A stretch of 64,000 nt of DNA from NCBI GenBank assembly GCA_029844215.1, contig CM056736.1, positions 59,829,562-59,893,561 on the forward strand, in the 5' to 3' direction. The notes beneath the pieces were generated by a model, which did no database searches, was not told the origin of the DNA, and saw nothing but the letters and a program-made list of their open reading frames with translations. Origin of the DNA: Przewalskia tangutica (lineage: Eukaryota; Streptophyta; Magnoliopsida; Solanales; Solanaceae). Made by a program: the position numbers and the translations under genes. Within the stretch, counting starts at the first letter, position 1. Every line of letters starts with the position of its first letter. This document shows, one piece after another, positions 20,583 through 33,364 of this stretch.

Positions 20583-21726
20583 TGTTACACCCCGTAATTT
20601 CAGGGCAATGAAATGAGAACGTAAGTTAGGATATAAGATTTGAATATTGAAAGGAAAGTATATCAACATTTTCTCTATGGAAATTTTTTGGATACAATAT
20701 ATGTGGCGACGAGAAGTAGTACAAGTAATTGAATTATTTACAATAGAGTGTGGGCAGAAAAGGCGGAAAAGGAGCTCCGGAAACAAAAAGGACGAAAGTT
20801 GGCAGAACAGGACGAAAGTCGCAAAGATCGCTGCAGACGATCGCAGGACCGCGGTGCCATAACTTCTGGGCAGCCACAAGATTTTTAAGCACGGCACATC
20901 CTCGCAGACCGCATGCCGAGGCGGGAAATTTCCAAGTCCGAGATATTTTGTGACAAGTGGACAGGTGGGGTCCCCCTCCACTTGTGCTATATACACATAT
21001 TGTATACAAGTGTTGCAACACTTATCACACAAATTATTTTCATCCAAACTCCTTCCTCTCTTCTCTTCTCTTCTCCTTCAAGGTTTTCGAAAACCCTAAG
21101 CCAAGTGAAGAACAAGAGTTGAATATTTTCCAAGATTAAGCTCCTTGATTAAGTTCTAAGCAAAGTTGTTACTCCAAAACAGCGGGTCATGGTTTTTGGG
21201 CCAAAAACTATCTTGAAACCCTAAGCTTGTTTATGAACTTTTGGAAGAAATGTGAAAGCAAGATGGTTGCAAGCTTGTAGAGGATATGTGTGTGTTATTG
21301 TAACGTGAAGAAGGGGTGTGGAAGTGAAGCAGTTGGCCGAGAACATATGGACTGTTTTGGCTAAAGTTAAGGTAAGATTCCTTCTTCCTCTTTAAGAATA
21401 ATGGAAGTTAAATGATGTTATAGTTAAGGGATGAACTTGTGTTTGGTGAAATGGATAATAAGGAGTGCATGTGACAGTTTTGGCAAGTTAGCCGATTTAT
21501 GGACTGTTTTGTTATTATTGGAATTTGTTGGGTGTGTAAATCTCCTTTGTTGTTGTTTTGGTTGTGCCCTTAAGTGGTGCTTGTTATTGATGTTATTGAC
21601 CTTATTTGTAAGGTGGAAATGTATGTATGATTATGGGAAGTGTTGCCCAAATTTCTATATGAAAAGAGAACCATTACTTGGTATATGACTTACACTAGTA
21701 TTTGTGAAGTTGATAGAAGTGTTATT
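20583..21726 (+). repeat. B2 3' LTR, first 1.1 kb
   Basis: Starts TGTTACACCCCGTAATTTCA. Probable TATA region CTATATACACATA near 20988. GTTAAG|GTAAGATTCC (21365-21380) is a strong-looking splice donor at the place equivalent to those in other LTRs. The LTR is cut at 21726 by C; B1 continues past this point at the homologous place (GTGTTATTATTG), so C is the younger insertion. The hydrophobic open frame 21431-21688 has no family match I recognise and lies wholly in LTR. Confidence 0.8.
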
Positions 21727-24703
21727 TGTTATACCCCGTAGTTCCAGGGTATATATGTGAGGATGTATGTACGAGAATACGACAGAAGTTTTGGAAAGAA
21801 AGAAAGATGTGATTTTTTGACGGAAAAGTTTCCGGTTTTTGTGAAGAAAAATGTTCGTTAATGGGAATTGGATTCACAGATTTGGTATTTGGACTTCTTG
21901 AATTATATTAGAATTATTGGATTTTATTTTCGGAAATGGTCACGTGGGGCCCACGGGAGAAATTTACGGTTTTGTGGGGCCCACTTTGTTTTGAGGTTTT
22001 CGGTATTTTGGATATTTTCGGAAGACGAAATATTTTGGACGAATCGGGGGGCGACACGTGTCACCCCCATGTGGCACCCTTGGCCGAAATTGGAGGGACA
22101 AGTGGCTAGCAACTTGTCCCCTTGGCCGAAATGGCCATGACACTTGGTGAGCATTTTCGTTGGCCCTGTGGTGTGGTGGGACCCACACACACATGGCCCA
22201 ATCTTGACCACCCACTTGACTTGATCTTGACCCTTGAATCCTCTATATATACCCCTTAAGTCAAGAGTAATTTCATCCTCACTTGAATACTTTCCAAGGC
22301 AAAATACTCCCTCCCTTTGTAGTTGCTTTTTCGTCCCCCTCCCCCACTTGAGTAGAAATACTTTGTGTATTGTAGTATAATCCCAAATACCTTGGCCTAG
22401 TATCCCTAGTAGTATTCCAAAGTTGTTTTAATACTAGGAGCCCGGAAATACTACTTTATTTCAATAGTCGCAAAACGAAACTCCTAGAAAACCTTCATAG
22501 CTTGGTTGAAGTGTTTAGAGAAGTTGTTTAGAAACTTTTACGGGTCGCTGGAGCGGGTTGGAGCGTAAGGAATTGGAGCTAAACGTTGCCCAGGATCGAC
22601 TTATATCTTGGATAATTTTGGGCTTATCGAGGTAATGATCTATGTCCCCCTATTGTAATTGGATATTACATGTTGTATTAATTATACTTGAGAATATTAT
22701 ATTGGAAGGATGATTATAAAGGATTGAATCAGATTTACATCGACTGCATTTACAGAGACTTGTGTAGTATTATTGTGAAGCGAATTGAACATGTCAGGTT
22801 AGACGTGTAATCCCCAGGAGTTGTTGGCACGTAGCGGCCCGCAGTGGGAGGAGATTTATGTGATAGCGGGGGGGGAGGTGCTACCGAATTTTCTGTAGAA
22901 TAAGGAATCTTGCAGTTAGAATATTCTACGAAGAGATCTAGGTGTTGATAGGCGCTTTGTGGCCTTTATAGGTTGCATCACGAGTAGCGTATTCTACTTG
23001 AAGAGTGGAAACGGCTAGCAGGGTTACAGTACTGTGGAGCGTTTTGCTAATTGTCGATAATCGTCGCGAGGTATGTGAACCTCTTCCTATCTTTTCTAGC
23101 ATGATTGTTGTGAACTATGTAGTACGGTGACGCATACGTGCTAAGTGATTTGGTTGGTTTAAAACATAAGGTGTTATAATAGCTTTATGGGAAGTTAGTT
23201 ATAACGACTTTATGTAGGTAAAAGAATGGTTTATTGATTTTAGAAGATAAGAGACTTGACTTATAAACGACTTGATTTTGAAAGTTAAGAGACTTGATCT
23301 TGAAAGATAAGAGACTTGACTTATAACGACTTGTTTTCGGAAAAAGAGAAGTAACTTGATTTTAAGTATAGGTTACTTGTTTTGAAAAGAGTAAGTTATT
23401 TGGGTTTTAAAATAATACTTGTTGTTGTTTTAAAAGAAAAGAGACTTGTGGAATTAAAGAGTTTTTGGTTTAGAACATAAAGTGTTATAACAGCTTTATG
23501 GGAAGTTAGTTATAACGACTTTATGAAAACAAAAGAATGGTTTTTATCATTAGTTTTAAAATGGTAATTTGGTTTAAAAAGGAAAGTCTGGAAGTTGTTT
23601 TGGTTTAATTAAAATGTTAGTCACTTTATTTTGATACTACGGGTATCAGGTGACTTTTGTAAAAGAAATGGATCTTCTAAAAAGAATTTAACATACGTAG
23701 TACTTTGGGGATTAAAACCTGGACTTTGTCATAAAATGAAAGTACCTTGAGTTGTGTGTAACTTTCCTATGTTTGCGTGTGATAGCCTTGTTGTGCAAGT
23801 GTTGTATCCTTATGTTACCGCGTCTCTCGATGGAGGGCCGGTCATGTTGTTCTTGATTGATGGACCTACTGACACGTTGGGTGGCCCATGGGTATGGTTC
23901 CATTAGGATTATTATTCCATGGACTAGCTCTCCATGAGGTTTTACTGATTCGGCTTGGTATCCGTAGTCGCTCGTCTTGCCCCAAGTCGTGGCTTTCGCT
24001 TGGTATCCGTAGTTGGCCTTCGATTGCCCTGTTCAGTTTTGTGGACGAAGTCTCATGATTCCGGCCAGGTATCCGTAGTTAGTCTTCAGATTTGCCTGCC
24101 ACCGCGGTGGCGCAGCTTGGTATCCGTAGTTAGCTGTGATTGCCCCGGGTCACCTTCGTGGTTTGGTTATATAGATTTGTTGGTACGCTTTGGTATCCGT
24201 AGTTGGCTTCGTACTTGCCGGCCGATGATGATGCGCTTGGTATCCGTAGTTAGCCTTCAGACTTGCCCCGCACGGTTTTTATGACTCGTGGGACTCGTGT
24301 TCATGTGTACTTCTTGGTGTGATTATATCATGATCGCCGGCATGGGAAGGTATTCCACCGCATGATTGATGTTGTGGCGTGAGACCCATTGATTTTTGAG
24401 TAATGACTTTGAGGCGAGTCCTCGACTTGATACGATCGCTATATATATTGTGGATCAGAGTTGGTTATCATACATGTCTCCCGCTTTATATAGACTATTA
24501 TGATTTCATTTATAGTATTTCTGCTTTGACATACTTGGTACTGTCAGATCGACCTCTTCGGGGCCGCGTCATGCCGCAGTAGAGGTACATCGGTTGTGGA
24601 TCCGCCATAGGATCATAGTTCAGCGTTTGGGAAGCTCCGCTTCTCCTCGAGGCTTATCTTTGGTATAGTCCTGCTGCAGGTATACTTGTACATTCGTGGG
24701 TAT
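21727..24703 (+). repeat. C: LTR related to G, truncated
   Basis: Starts TGTTATACCCCGTAGTTCCA, the same start as the G LTR, with the ACACGTGTCACC palindrome (about 22050-22065), TATA-like CTATATATACCCC (about 22241) and donor GCTTATCGAG|GTAATG (22623-22637). It breaks off at 24703, before the TGCCGAAAGG and LTR-end sequences expected, because D begins there. The missing end is not found later in the window, so it was probably lost with the right side of D. Confidence 0.75.
23955..24285 (+). repeat. Irregular tandem repeat in C LTR
   Basis: Six copies of TTGGTATCCGTAGT(T/C)(A/G) followed by a variable TTGCC-containing spacer; spacing varies from about 45 to 72 bp. It sits at the LTR position where other elements have minisatellites. 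The open frame 23955-24284 is a by-product. Confidence 0.8.
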
Positions 24704-25568
24704 TGTCACACCAACCCGGGCGTGGATCGGTGCCCTACCCGGGCACCCTTCTACCTTAACAATACAAGTAAGTGGAATCAAATAACACCTCATTTTTTTA
24801 AAACAAACGTACGCAAGGGCAAAGCCGACAAGGCTGCCATATATACATAAACAAAAGACACTACACCGCATACGAGTCCAATCCCACATATGAATACTGC
24901 ACTTGTGAGTTAAATCAACTATGACGGACAAGGCCCCGCTGCACTCCAAAACTATACAAAGCCCGAATCAAGGACATATACCAAAGATAAACTCCGAATA
25001 GAAGGAGCTTATCCAAAACTCGAGCAGATCCTACACTGCCGATCACCGAATCAAGGCACTAAACTCGGCAGATGAACGCAGCCTCGGGCGAGGTCAAGAA
25101 TGGCACGCAAGTATGGAGCATGAAATGCGTAATAAAATCATAATGACTAAATAAAACAGAGACATGTATGATATCCAACCTACGCATATAACACATAAGC
25201 AATCATATCAAGTCGTGGACGCAGCCCTCAAAGTCATTACTCAATATAACCATGGGTCTCACGCCATAATATCAATCATGCCTGGAATCCTTCCTCACCG
25301 CGATCCATGATGTAATAACACCAATAAGGATACATGAACACCAAGTCCCACTGTGTCCTCAATACCTCGTGGTCCCATGCCCTAATCCCACCTCGTAAAA
25401 GCATGACCATAGGGTAACACAAACAAATCTGGGACATATATGATAATCAAAATACAACACATTGTGCCTTACTAACAATGAGTAAATAGAGTATCCTTAC
25501 AATATAAACTAGGAAGCTCATGATCAAGCGGGACCATCCGCTCGCAGATCATTTAGCAATCCTATTCT

Positions 25569-25830
25569 CGACTATTTCACCCGCATAGGTCGCGTGGACC
25601 CGCGTGAGGTATTCCTCGCATAGGCTGGACCCGCCCGCATGGGACTATTTCACCCGCATAAGCCCTTTCGGACCCGCATGAGGTATTCCTCGCATAGGAC
25701 TATTTCACCCGCATAAGCCCTTACGAACTCGCATGAGGTATTCCTCGCATAGGCTGGACCCGCCCGCATGGGACTATTTCACCCGCATAAGCCCTACGGA
25801 CTCGCATGAGGTATTCCTCGCATCGTGGGT
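25569..25830 (-). repeat. 56 bp-type tandem array in D LTR
   Basis: Repeats of a unit with GGACTATTTCACCCGCATAA and GCATGAGGTATTCCTCGCAT, about 56 bp with a 17-18 bp optional insert (GCTGGACCCGCCCGCAT). Partner at 40826-41070. Confidence 0.85.
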
Positions 25831-25946
25831 AGCAAATCCACGGAATTATGCAAATGCCACAAACCCGGGGAATGACCCCGAAACGACTGGTAGACCAATA
25901 GCACACAACCGGCTATTTCCATCACACATAGGCAATTCTCAATTAA

Positions 25947-26388
25947 CAAGCCAAAGTACTTATCAAGGCACACTTAGACAAATCCTCAATTAATCAAGCC
26001 AAAGTACTAATCAAGGCATACATAGAATAATTCTCTTTTAACAAGCCAAAGTACTTATCAAGGCATACGTAGAATAATTCTCTTTTAACAAGCCAAAGTA
26101 CTAATCAAGGCACACTTAGACAAATTCTCAATTTATCAAGCCAAAGTACTAATCAAGGCATACATAGAATAATTCTCTTTTAACAAGCCAAAGTACTTAT
26201 CAAGGCATCATTAGAATAATTCTCTTTAACAAGCCAAAGTACTAATCAAGGCACACTTAGACAAATTCTCAATTTATCAAGCCAAAGTACTAATCAAGGC
26301 ATACATAGAATAATTCTCTTTTAACAAGCCAAAGTACTTATCAAGGCATACGTAGAATAATTCTCTTTTAACAAGCCAAAGTACTAAA
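25947..26388 (-). repeat. 47/48 bp array with higher-order pattern, part 1
   Basis: Units start CAAGCCAAAGTACT(A/T)ATCA and come in three types, one of 48 bp (CACACTTAGACAAATTCTC) and two of 47 bp (CATACATAG or CATACGTAG with AATAATTCTCTTTTAA), often in the order 48-47-47, giving a period near 142 bp. E is inserted in it; the array resumes at 36095. Confidence 0.9.
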
Positions 26389-28801
26389 TGTTATACCCCG
26401 TATTTCCGGAGTATGTACGTGAGGACGTACGTACAAAAGTTTAGCCTTAAAGTTAGGCCAAGTTCGAAATTGTGCACAACTCGCTAAAAGAATCGTTTTC
26501 CGACGAAACGTTTCCACAACTTCCATAGGGAAAATTCCGGCTATGCCATTTCTAATTTTTGCGGATTTTTCCGAGAGACGAAACATTTTGGACCAACGGG
26601 AGGGCGACACTTGGCACCCTCCAATTGATGGACTTGAAATCGTCCATTGGACGAATTGGACTTGGAATGGCACGTTTTTTGTGCCTTTGCACAAGTCAAG
26701 GAGTTGGTAGGATATTTGTGTGTAGTAGATAGAATGGACACTTGCCTAAATCCTCACCCTACACTTGCCTTGCACTTGGCATCATCTTGGCTCTTGGTTG
26801 GCCATGGCTTGACCTATAAATACCCCCTTAGATGAAGAGTTCTTCATCCACAAAATTACTTCCAAGTCTTGAAAAATCCTTCCCTCTCCCTTTGTGAGCA
26901 TTTCGTCCAAGCATACTCCCCTTTGAGTGAAGTTGGCGAGGCCTCCCCTAGCCTAGCCGAAATCTACCCTCCTTGGTAGAAAAGTTGCCTTCTAGTATTG
27001 TTATAATGCCCAAAATACCCTAGCCCAAATCCCTTAGTACTAAGTAGAAGTTGTGAAGAACTTCTAAAGGTTCTTGGAGCTATCGGAGCGTACAAATTAG
27101 GAGCTAAACCTTGCTCAGGAGCGACGTTTATACTCGGATAATTTTGGGCTTATAGAGGTAAATAATCTTACCCTTCTTTTATAATTAGATAATGCATACT
27201 GTAGAAGTATAAGACTAAGTATAAAATACTTAGAAGGATATTCTGAGAATAGAATTGAGCTTTTCCACAGAGACTTATATAGCTCACCGGGTAGGGTTGT
27301 GCTGCCCGACTTTCCGTAGAATTGAGAACCCTCTGTTTAGAATGACCTACAGAGTAGTCTAGACTTTGATAGATGTCTGTGACTATTATAGGCTGATTCT
27401 CTGCGCGCGACATATTCGACTTGGCAGGAGGTTTTCGCCGAGAAGGTATGTGATTCTTCCTAAGCATGATATTTTAACATATATATATAGTACGGTAGAC
27501 GTACATGTGTTAACTGAATAATAATCACGGCAATGTCTTTTGACTTAAGCCTGAATAATAACTACGGCAATGTCTTTTGACTTAAGCCTGAATAATAAGA
27601 ATCCTGATGCATTTCAAAAGAATATTGAATCATTTTTAACAGAAGTGTAATATCTGGTTTTTAAACAAAAGCTTAAGAGTTATACTAGCTTTATGGGAAG
27701 TTAGGTATAACAACTTAAGAATGATAAAAGGAACTATTTACTTGTTTGTTTGTAAAAGCCTTGTATTGATTTCTGTTAAGTGTAGTAAAATGGTTTGATA
27801 AGTAGACATATTATGCTACATGTTTTGTGCCTTGTAATATGTGAAAGGGGGTCATTCTTCTTTGGCTTACGTTGCTAAGCGGTAAGTCCATCATCTCGTT
27901 ATTATACCACCTACCCTCGACTTGTTATACCGGGCTTGCCACTCTTGATGCGGTCTATACGGCTATGCGGTGCGAGACTATGCGGAGCAGCGGTATGCTC
28001 CAGGATTGATCATTCCGGGTGTTTAGCCCGATGCGGGGGATGCCCTATGCGGTCCATGGGACTATGCGGTCTATTGAGACTATGCGGACTGCGGGAGTCC
28101 AGGCGGGTACCGGGGGTGGGCTACCCCCGATGCGAGGAATACCTCATGCGGGTCTGTGTGTGACCTATGCGGACTGCGGGAGTCCAGGATTAGGCACGCA
28201 TAATGATACTATGGGCGATTGGCCTTGCTTCGATCATTCGCGGCCTAGAAAAGACCTGTTACAGCTTACCTATTATTGTTCTTGTTTGTGATATGGCACT
28301 ATGTGCAATTGAACTGATTGTATTTGCAAATGGTCTTTAAATACTTGATTTCATTTAAGTACTTTATAGTTTCACATACTTGGTACCTATTGTACTGACC
28401 TCCTTCGGGGGGCTGCGTTCATGCCGCAGGTAAGGGCAAGCAGGTGCTAGATCCACATCCTTAGGATCTCTTGCGTTGGTGTCAGGAGCTCCATCTTCTC
28501 CGGAGGCTCTACTTTTGGGTATGATCTCCCTGTTGTAGATAGTTTTGTCTGATCGGGGTATGGCGGGCCACTGTCGCCATAGTTGTTTATTTTCTTAGAG
28601 GTGCTGTAGTCATGTTATGCGGTTGGGATGTATCGCAAACCTTGGTTTATGTATATATGCCGAAAGGCAACCCTTTTCTCAGAAACTGTGTATCATTTAC
28701 AATTATTTCATGTCTTGTTTTATATTCCGCTGATTTTCTCTGATGTATGACTACTTGGGTGCCCGGGTAAGGCACGATCCACGAACCGGGCAGTCGTGAC
28801 A
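26389..28801 (+). repeat. E 5' LTR (2413 bp)
   Basis: Starts TGTTATACCCCGTATTTCCG, ends GCAGTCGTGACA. TATA box at about 26816; donor-like ATAGAG|GTAAAT at 27157/27158; GC-rich repeats with CTATGCGG at 27945-28180. Two near-identical 41 bp repeats (ATAATAACTACGGCAATGTC and neighbours, 27515-27595) lie mid-LTR. Its last ~100 bp carry the altered CGATCCACG form, while the 3' LTR has CAGTCACGGG. Confidence 0.92.
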
Positions 28802-28805
28802 AAAG

Positions 28806-28817
28806 TGGTATCGAGCG
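28806..28817 (+). other. E primer-binding site
   Basis: TGGTATCGAGCG, 4 bases past the LTR; same CAG-to-CG alteration as A1 and A2. Confidence 0.85.
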
Positions 28818-28999
28818 ATTAATCCTCGGAAAGTGTCTGCACCGTATCTAGTAAGTCTTGATTATCGGTGTGTTGTGCACCAATAATCGTGAGGCTATAG
28901 GATATTTAGGATTGGTTTCCATTCTTCTCATTCCGAGATCGTGCTTTAGAGGCGTGTTATAGGTTGGACCTCTAACGTATTCCTTTCTGTATGCTGATT

Positions 29000-30130
29000 A
29001 TGCATCCACGTAAGGCAACCCGCCCGAAGGGCAAGCGGCCGAGGAGTCGCTAGCAGACACCCAGAGTCACGAGGCTCGTGCCCGATCTATACCCGAGACG
29101 GTGAGTTCCATGACGCCGCCCGGCCCAAAGAGAGCATGCCGTACCTCGGTCCCACACCTAGAGCGAGAGGAGATGGGAGTGCAGAGATGGCCCGATTATT
29201 TGCGGATTGTGGCGGACATGAGGGCAGGGCCGGCAGTTCCGGCCAGTCGTACCCGTAGTTCACCCGAGGGCAGATAGTTTGAGGCTACGGGATTTCCTTA
29301 GTTGTAGCCCGCAAGAGTTTTACGGGTCGAGGCCGGAGGATGATCCGCAGGAGTTCATCCGTCGATTCAGAAGGATCGCGGGTGATCAAGGCTTGAGATC
29401 AGTGACATTCGGTTCGCATCGGTGCGTGATACCGCATGATCGATTGGTTTGATTCGTGAGCTTTCCGGGAGAGCATGCACTCCAAAGTATGGGATGAGTT
29501 TTGGAGGCTTTTCTCACACACTTCTTGCCTCCGCAGATGAGGAGCACGAGTGATAGATTCTTGTTCCGAGACAGGAGGACGCCTTGATTAGGGAGTACAA
29601 TGTCGAGTTTGATTCTTTGGCTCGATATGTCCCTGCACTGGTAGCAGATATGGAGGACCGGGTGCATCGCTATGTCACTGGGCTAGATGATTACATGGCC
29701 GAGTCTGGTGCGGGTGTGTCCCTTCACCAGCATGGACATTACAGTATGCAGCTCATGCACTAGGATGCGAGGCGTAGAGGCGCCGGGTAGAGCGATATCA
29801 GCGAGAAGAAGGCCAGCGGCCGGTTCTTTTGGTGGGTCTCAGGGTGGCGGCATCGTGAAGTCGGTTGCACCACGGCTCCAGAGCACTCTACATCGTTTTG
29901 GTCGACCAGAGCGATCGGGGCGGTCGTGGCCCGGGACTTGATTTCGGGTAGTGGTGCTAACCGAGCGAGGTCCGCTTCGGTCGTCATTGTGGCAGGTTCC
30001 ATTCAGGGGGTTGCAGTACTACTCAGGGAGCTTGCTATACTTGTGGCCAGCAGGGTTATTTTGCGAGAGTGCGTCGGCGAGCGGCTGATGGTAGGGTCAC
30101 TGCAGGTTAGTTGCGGTTCATCATCCCGGC
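29000..30130 (+). pseudogene. gag: E gag, frameshifted
   Basis: Begins MHPRKATRPKGKRPRSR (ATG 29000-29002), then a stop. Capsid homology is read in pieces: RPEDDPQEFIRRFRRIAGDQ (about 29330-29390), FLTHFLPPQM (about 29510), EYNVEFDSLARYVPAL (about 29600-29645), MEDRVHRYVTGLDDYMAES (about 29650-29710). A glycine-rich linker follows. The knuckle is damaged: CYTCGQQGYFARV (about 30022-30062) keeps the first two cysteines but has Y for the conserved H and loses the last C. Frame changes occur several times between these pieces. Confidence 0.8.
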
Positions 30131-30620
30131 GATTACTCGCCGGAGGGCAAGGTACTCATGGGCCAGTCGCGGCAGGTCATGGCGGGTCCGATTCTAGCGG
30201 TCCTCGAATCGCATTTATGCCTTGTCGGCCGGCAGATCGTGAGGCCTCACCGATGTAAATCACAGTACCTTATCGATCTCCGTTATGATGTGTATACCTT
30301 GATAGATCCGGTTTACTCATCCTATATATCTCCCTTATTGCTAGTAGGATAGGGATAGAGCACGAGTCCATAGACCCTTTCGAGGTAGCTACGCCATGGG
30401 TGATTCGGTGGTAGCTCGGCGGGTATATAGGGCTTGTCGGTGACCATATCTGATCGTCGGACCTAGCCGACTTGATAGAGTTGGACATGACCGATTCGAC
30501 GTGATCATGGGCATGGATTGGCTAGCTTCTTGCTACGCCAATGTAGACTGCAGGAGAGTGAGTGCGGTTCGGTTTCTGAGGAGCTGGTTGTTGAGTGGGA
30601 GGAAGCCTTTGTATCGCCAG
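30131..30620 (+). pseudogene. E protease region
   Basis: DVYTLIDPVYSSYIS (30288-30332) matches the retropepsin active-site segment of plant gypsy elements (usually a hydrophobic pair, then D-S/T/P-G, then a serine/histidine stretch); the catalytic aspartate is at 30305-30307 and the following glycine reads as valine. Further on, GMDWLA-type sequence (HGHGLASLCYAN at about 30505-30545) is the conserved segment between protease and RT. Stops interrupt the frame. Confidence 0.65.
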
Positions 30621-31560
30621 CGGTAGGTTTATTTCTTACCTCAAGGCTAGGAAGATGGTGCAGAAGGGTATATCTACCATCTCGTTCGGGTGTTTGATCT
30701 CGAGGTGCGGTACAGTTGCGATCGATTCCGATGGTCGAGAGAGTTCCCAGGGCGTGTTTCAGACGACCTCCGGGTATCCTCCCGAGAGGAGATCGAGTTT
30801 TGTATAGATGTCTTTGCGGACACTCGGCCTATTTCCATTCCGCCATACGAACGGCACCGCCGAGTTGAGATAGTTGAAGGACCGGTGAGGATTTCTTTGG
30901 AGAAGGGCTTCATTAGGCCTAGTGTTTCTCCCCGGGAGCCGCGGTATTGTTCGTGAAGAAGAAGGGCGACGCAGCTGCGCATGTGTGTTGATCTGACGGT
31001 TGAACAAGGTGACCATTAAACGAATACCCCTTCCCGTGATTGATGATTTGTTCGACCCGATTGCGGCGCGAGATATTTCTCAAGATTGATCTGCGATCGG
31101 GCTATCATCAGTGCAGTCGAGAGAGGTGGATGTCCCTAGGATCGCATTCGGACCAGACGGCATTACGAGTTCGTCATGTCTTTTGGGTTGACCAATGCTC
31201 GCGATATTCATGGATTTGATGAACCGAGTGTTCAAACCATTTTGGACACGCGTTTGTGATAGTGTTCATTGATGATATCTTGGTTTATTCTCGCCAGGCG
31301 AGGAGCACGGAGCATTTGAGGCTGTCTTGTCGATTCTCGGACCAGCAGTTATACGCCAAGTTTTCCAAATGTGAGTTTTGGTTAGCTTCGGTGGCTTTTC
31401 TTGGGCATATTGTCGGGGCTGATGGCATTCGAGTGGATACGGCCAAGATCGAGGCAGTCAGGACTTGGCCTAGACCTACTACTCCGACGGAGGTTCGCGA
31501 CTTTACGGGCCTCGCGAGTTATTATCGGCGGTTCATAGAAGTTTGCTTCTATCTCTCGCA
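30621..31560 (+). pseudogene. E reverse transcriptase
   Basis: RNA-dependent DNA polymerase domain in several frames. The frame 30690-30956 has EIEFCIDVFADTRPISIPPY and KGFIRPSVSP. MCVDL follows at about 30978. KIDLRSGYHQ gives the first catalytic aspartate at 31088-31090. YEFVMSFGLTNA lies at about 31165-31200. The frame 31256-31567 opens with the catalytic box [10 protein letters not shown] (aspartates at 31271-31276) and continues [45 protein letters not shown]. All the main RT motifs are present, so the domain is complete in content though not in one frame. Confidence 0.88.
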
Positions 31561-32080
31561 CCATTGACTAGGGTGACTCGGAAAGCGGCTAAGTTTGATG
31601 GTGATGCGTGTGAGCAGGGTTTCCAGCTACTAAAGGAGAGACTGACGACCGCCCCCGTTCTTACTCTTCCAGAGGGTCCAGATGGTTATGTCGTGTATTG
31701 TGATGCGTCAGGCATCGGGCTGGGATGTGTGTTGATGCAGGGTAGAGTTATAGCGTACGCATCCCGACAGCTTAAGAAACATGAGAGGAACTACCCCACC
31801 CATGATTTGGAGTTGGCAGCGGTGATTCACGCTTTGAAGATCTGGAGGCATTATTTGTATGGGGTTCATGTGGATATTTATACAGACCACAAGAGCCTCC
31901 AGTATATCTTCAGCCGGAGGAGTGAACTTACGCGAGATGGTGGTTAGAGTTGCTTAAGGATTACGATGTTGATATCTGTACCACCCGGGAAGGCGATGTT
32001 GTGGCAGATGCCTTAGTCGTAGGTCGATGGGAGCCTATCGGATGTGCGGCTAGAGAGGAGGGCATGGTTCGTGATTTGCA
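31561..32080 (+). pseudogene. E RNase H and connection
   Basis: The frame 31543-31947 (134 codons) carries the RNase H fold of Ty3/gypsy pol: [20 protein letters not shown] with aspartate 54, [18 protein letters not shown] with glutamate 90, and [13 protein letters not shown] with aspartate 115. The fourth acidic residue lies in VVADAL (about 31999-32016) in the next frame, after DYDVDI. The acidic residues are all present, so the domain looks recently functional. One frameshift near 31945 separates the pieces. Confidence 0.88.
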
Positions 32081-33364
32081 TCAATTAGCGAGCCTTGGTG
32101 TCCGCTTGATTGATTACGATAGCGATGGGGTTAGAGTTCGTGAGGTTGCGAGTCTTCCATCGCCGAGGAGGTGAAGAGCGATTCGACGATCCGGTTTTGA
32201 TTCGGTATCGTGATGCGGATCTTCGTGAGGGGAAGGGTCCTTTTGAGGTAGCACCTGATGGGGTGCTAAGATTTGAGGGCAGGTTGTGTGTTCGGATGTT
32301 TCGTGACTTCGGCAGTTCTTGGGAAGCACACGTAGCGCGTTACTCTATCCATCCGGTCGACCAAGATGTACCACGACCTTAGATACGTGTATTGGTGGGA
32401 TGGCTTGAAGAGGGCGTTGCGAGTTCGTAGCTCGGTGCCGTGTTGTCGGCGGTGAAGGTAGAGCACCGAGGCCCGGTGGTTTGTTGCGACGATTGAGATC
32501 CCGACACGGAAGTGGGAGGTAATCAACATGGACTTTATCACGGGATTACCTCGCACTCGGAGGAGACATGATTCTATTTGGGTTATCGCCGACAAATCGT
32601 GTCGAAATCAGCCCACTTTCTTCCCGTTAGGGCGACTTTTTCGGTGAGGATTATGCCGACTTTACATCAGAGATCGCCGATCGCATGGAGTCCCTTTTCG
32701 ATCATATCGCATGCAGGGCCCGGTTTAAGGCTAACTTCGGAGGTCCTTCCGAGAAGGGTTTAGGACGCAGTGAGCACGAAGTCGCATTCCATCCACAGAC
32801 GACGGACGGCAGCGCACTATCCGCACTCTTGAGGATATCTTTGCGAGCTTTGTGTTATTGACCGAGGGTAGGATCATTTGCCTCTAGTTGAGTTCGCGTA
32901 TAATAATAGCTACCACTCCGGTATTCGGATGGCGCCTTATGAGGCCTTGTATGGGAGGAAGTGCAGATCGCCGATAGCTTTGGTTTGATGTTGGCGAGTA
33001 CGATTAGTGGGACCATTTGGTGCAGTGGCGATGGATAAGGTGAAGCTTATCCGAGCGATTCTTGACGATTCGAGTCGGCGAAGTCATATGCAGATCACCG
33101 TCGTCGGCATCTGGAGTTCGAGGTTGATGATTGGGTTTTCCTGAAGGTGTCACCCATGAAGGGTGTGATGAGATTCAGGAAGAAAGGAAAACTTCGGCCC
33201 AGTACATTGGGCGTGTCAGTTGTCGCGAGGTAGGCAAGGTTGCTACGAGTTGGATCTGCCGTCCGATCCGGAGGCGGTGCATCCGGTGTTTCATGTTTCT
33301 ATCTTTGAGAGATGTATCGGGGATCCATCTAGTACATCCGATTGACGATGTCCGGTGACCAGGG
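32081..33364 (+). pseudogene. E integrase, frameshifted
   Basis: N-terminal zinc-binding part: EAHVARYSIHP (about 32325-32357) keeps both histidines; the cysteine pair further on is garbled. Catalytic core: MDFITGLPR (32528-32554) contains the first aspartate. The second aspartate region reads SHAGPG where S-D-R-G is usual, and the glutamate segment near 32795-32815 (FHPQTTDG...RTIRTLEDI) lacks its glutamate. After the core come NSYHSGI-like and EALYGRKC pieces (about 32905-32960), WFDVGE, KVKLI, FPEGVTHEGCDEI (about 33135-33170) and the C-terminal domain to about 33360. The losses coincide with CAG/TCGGAG-type sequence and may be consensus errors. Confidence 0.8.

Larger units (their letters stand above)
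24704..26388 (-). repeat. D first LTR, part 1
   Basis: Begins on + with TGTCACACCAACCCGGGCG, the reversed LTR terminus, and matches 39928 onward. It contains two arrays and is interrupted at 26388 by E. It shows heavy CAG/CTG-type differences from its partner: for example ACTCGGCAGATGAACG here against ACCTGCGGCATGAACG at 40290. Confidence 0.85.

Noticed and set aside
21431..21688. 85-codon hydrophobic, cysteine-rich frame resembling a membrane protein
   Set aside because: Entirely within the B2 LTR; T-rich DNA gives hydrophobic codons. The homologous B1 LTR does not keep the frame.
21727..24703. C as a complete element or solo LTR
   Set aside because: Only the first part of one LTR is visible; no second target duplication, primer site or internal region can be assigned.
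24620..24949. 109-codon minus-strand frame across 24703
   Set aside because: It crosses the junction between the C LTR and the D LTR, so it cannot be an ancestral gene.
25947..26388. Centromeric satellite
   Set aside because: The ~142 bp period is suggestive, but the array is bounded by LTR sequence on both sides and is under 1 kb.
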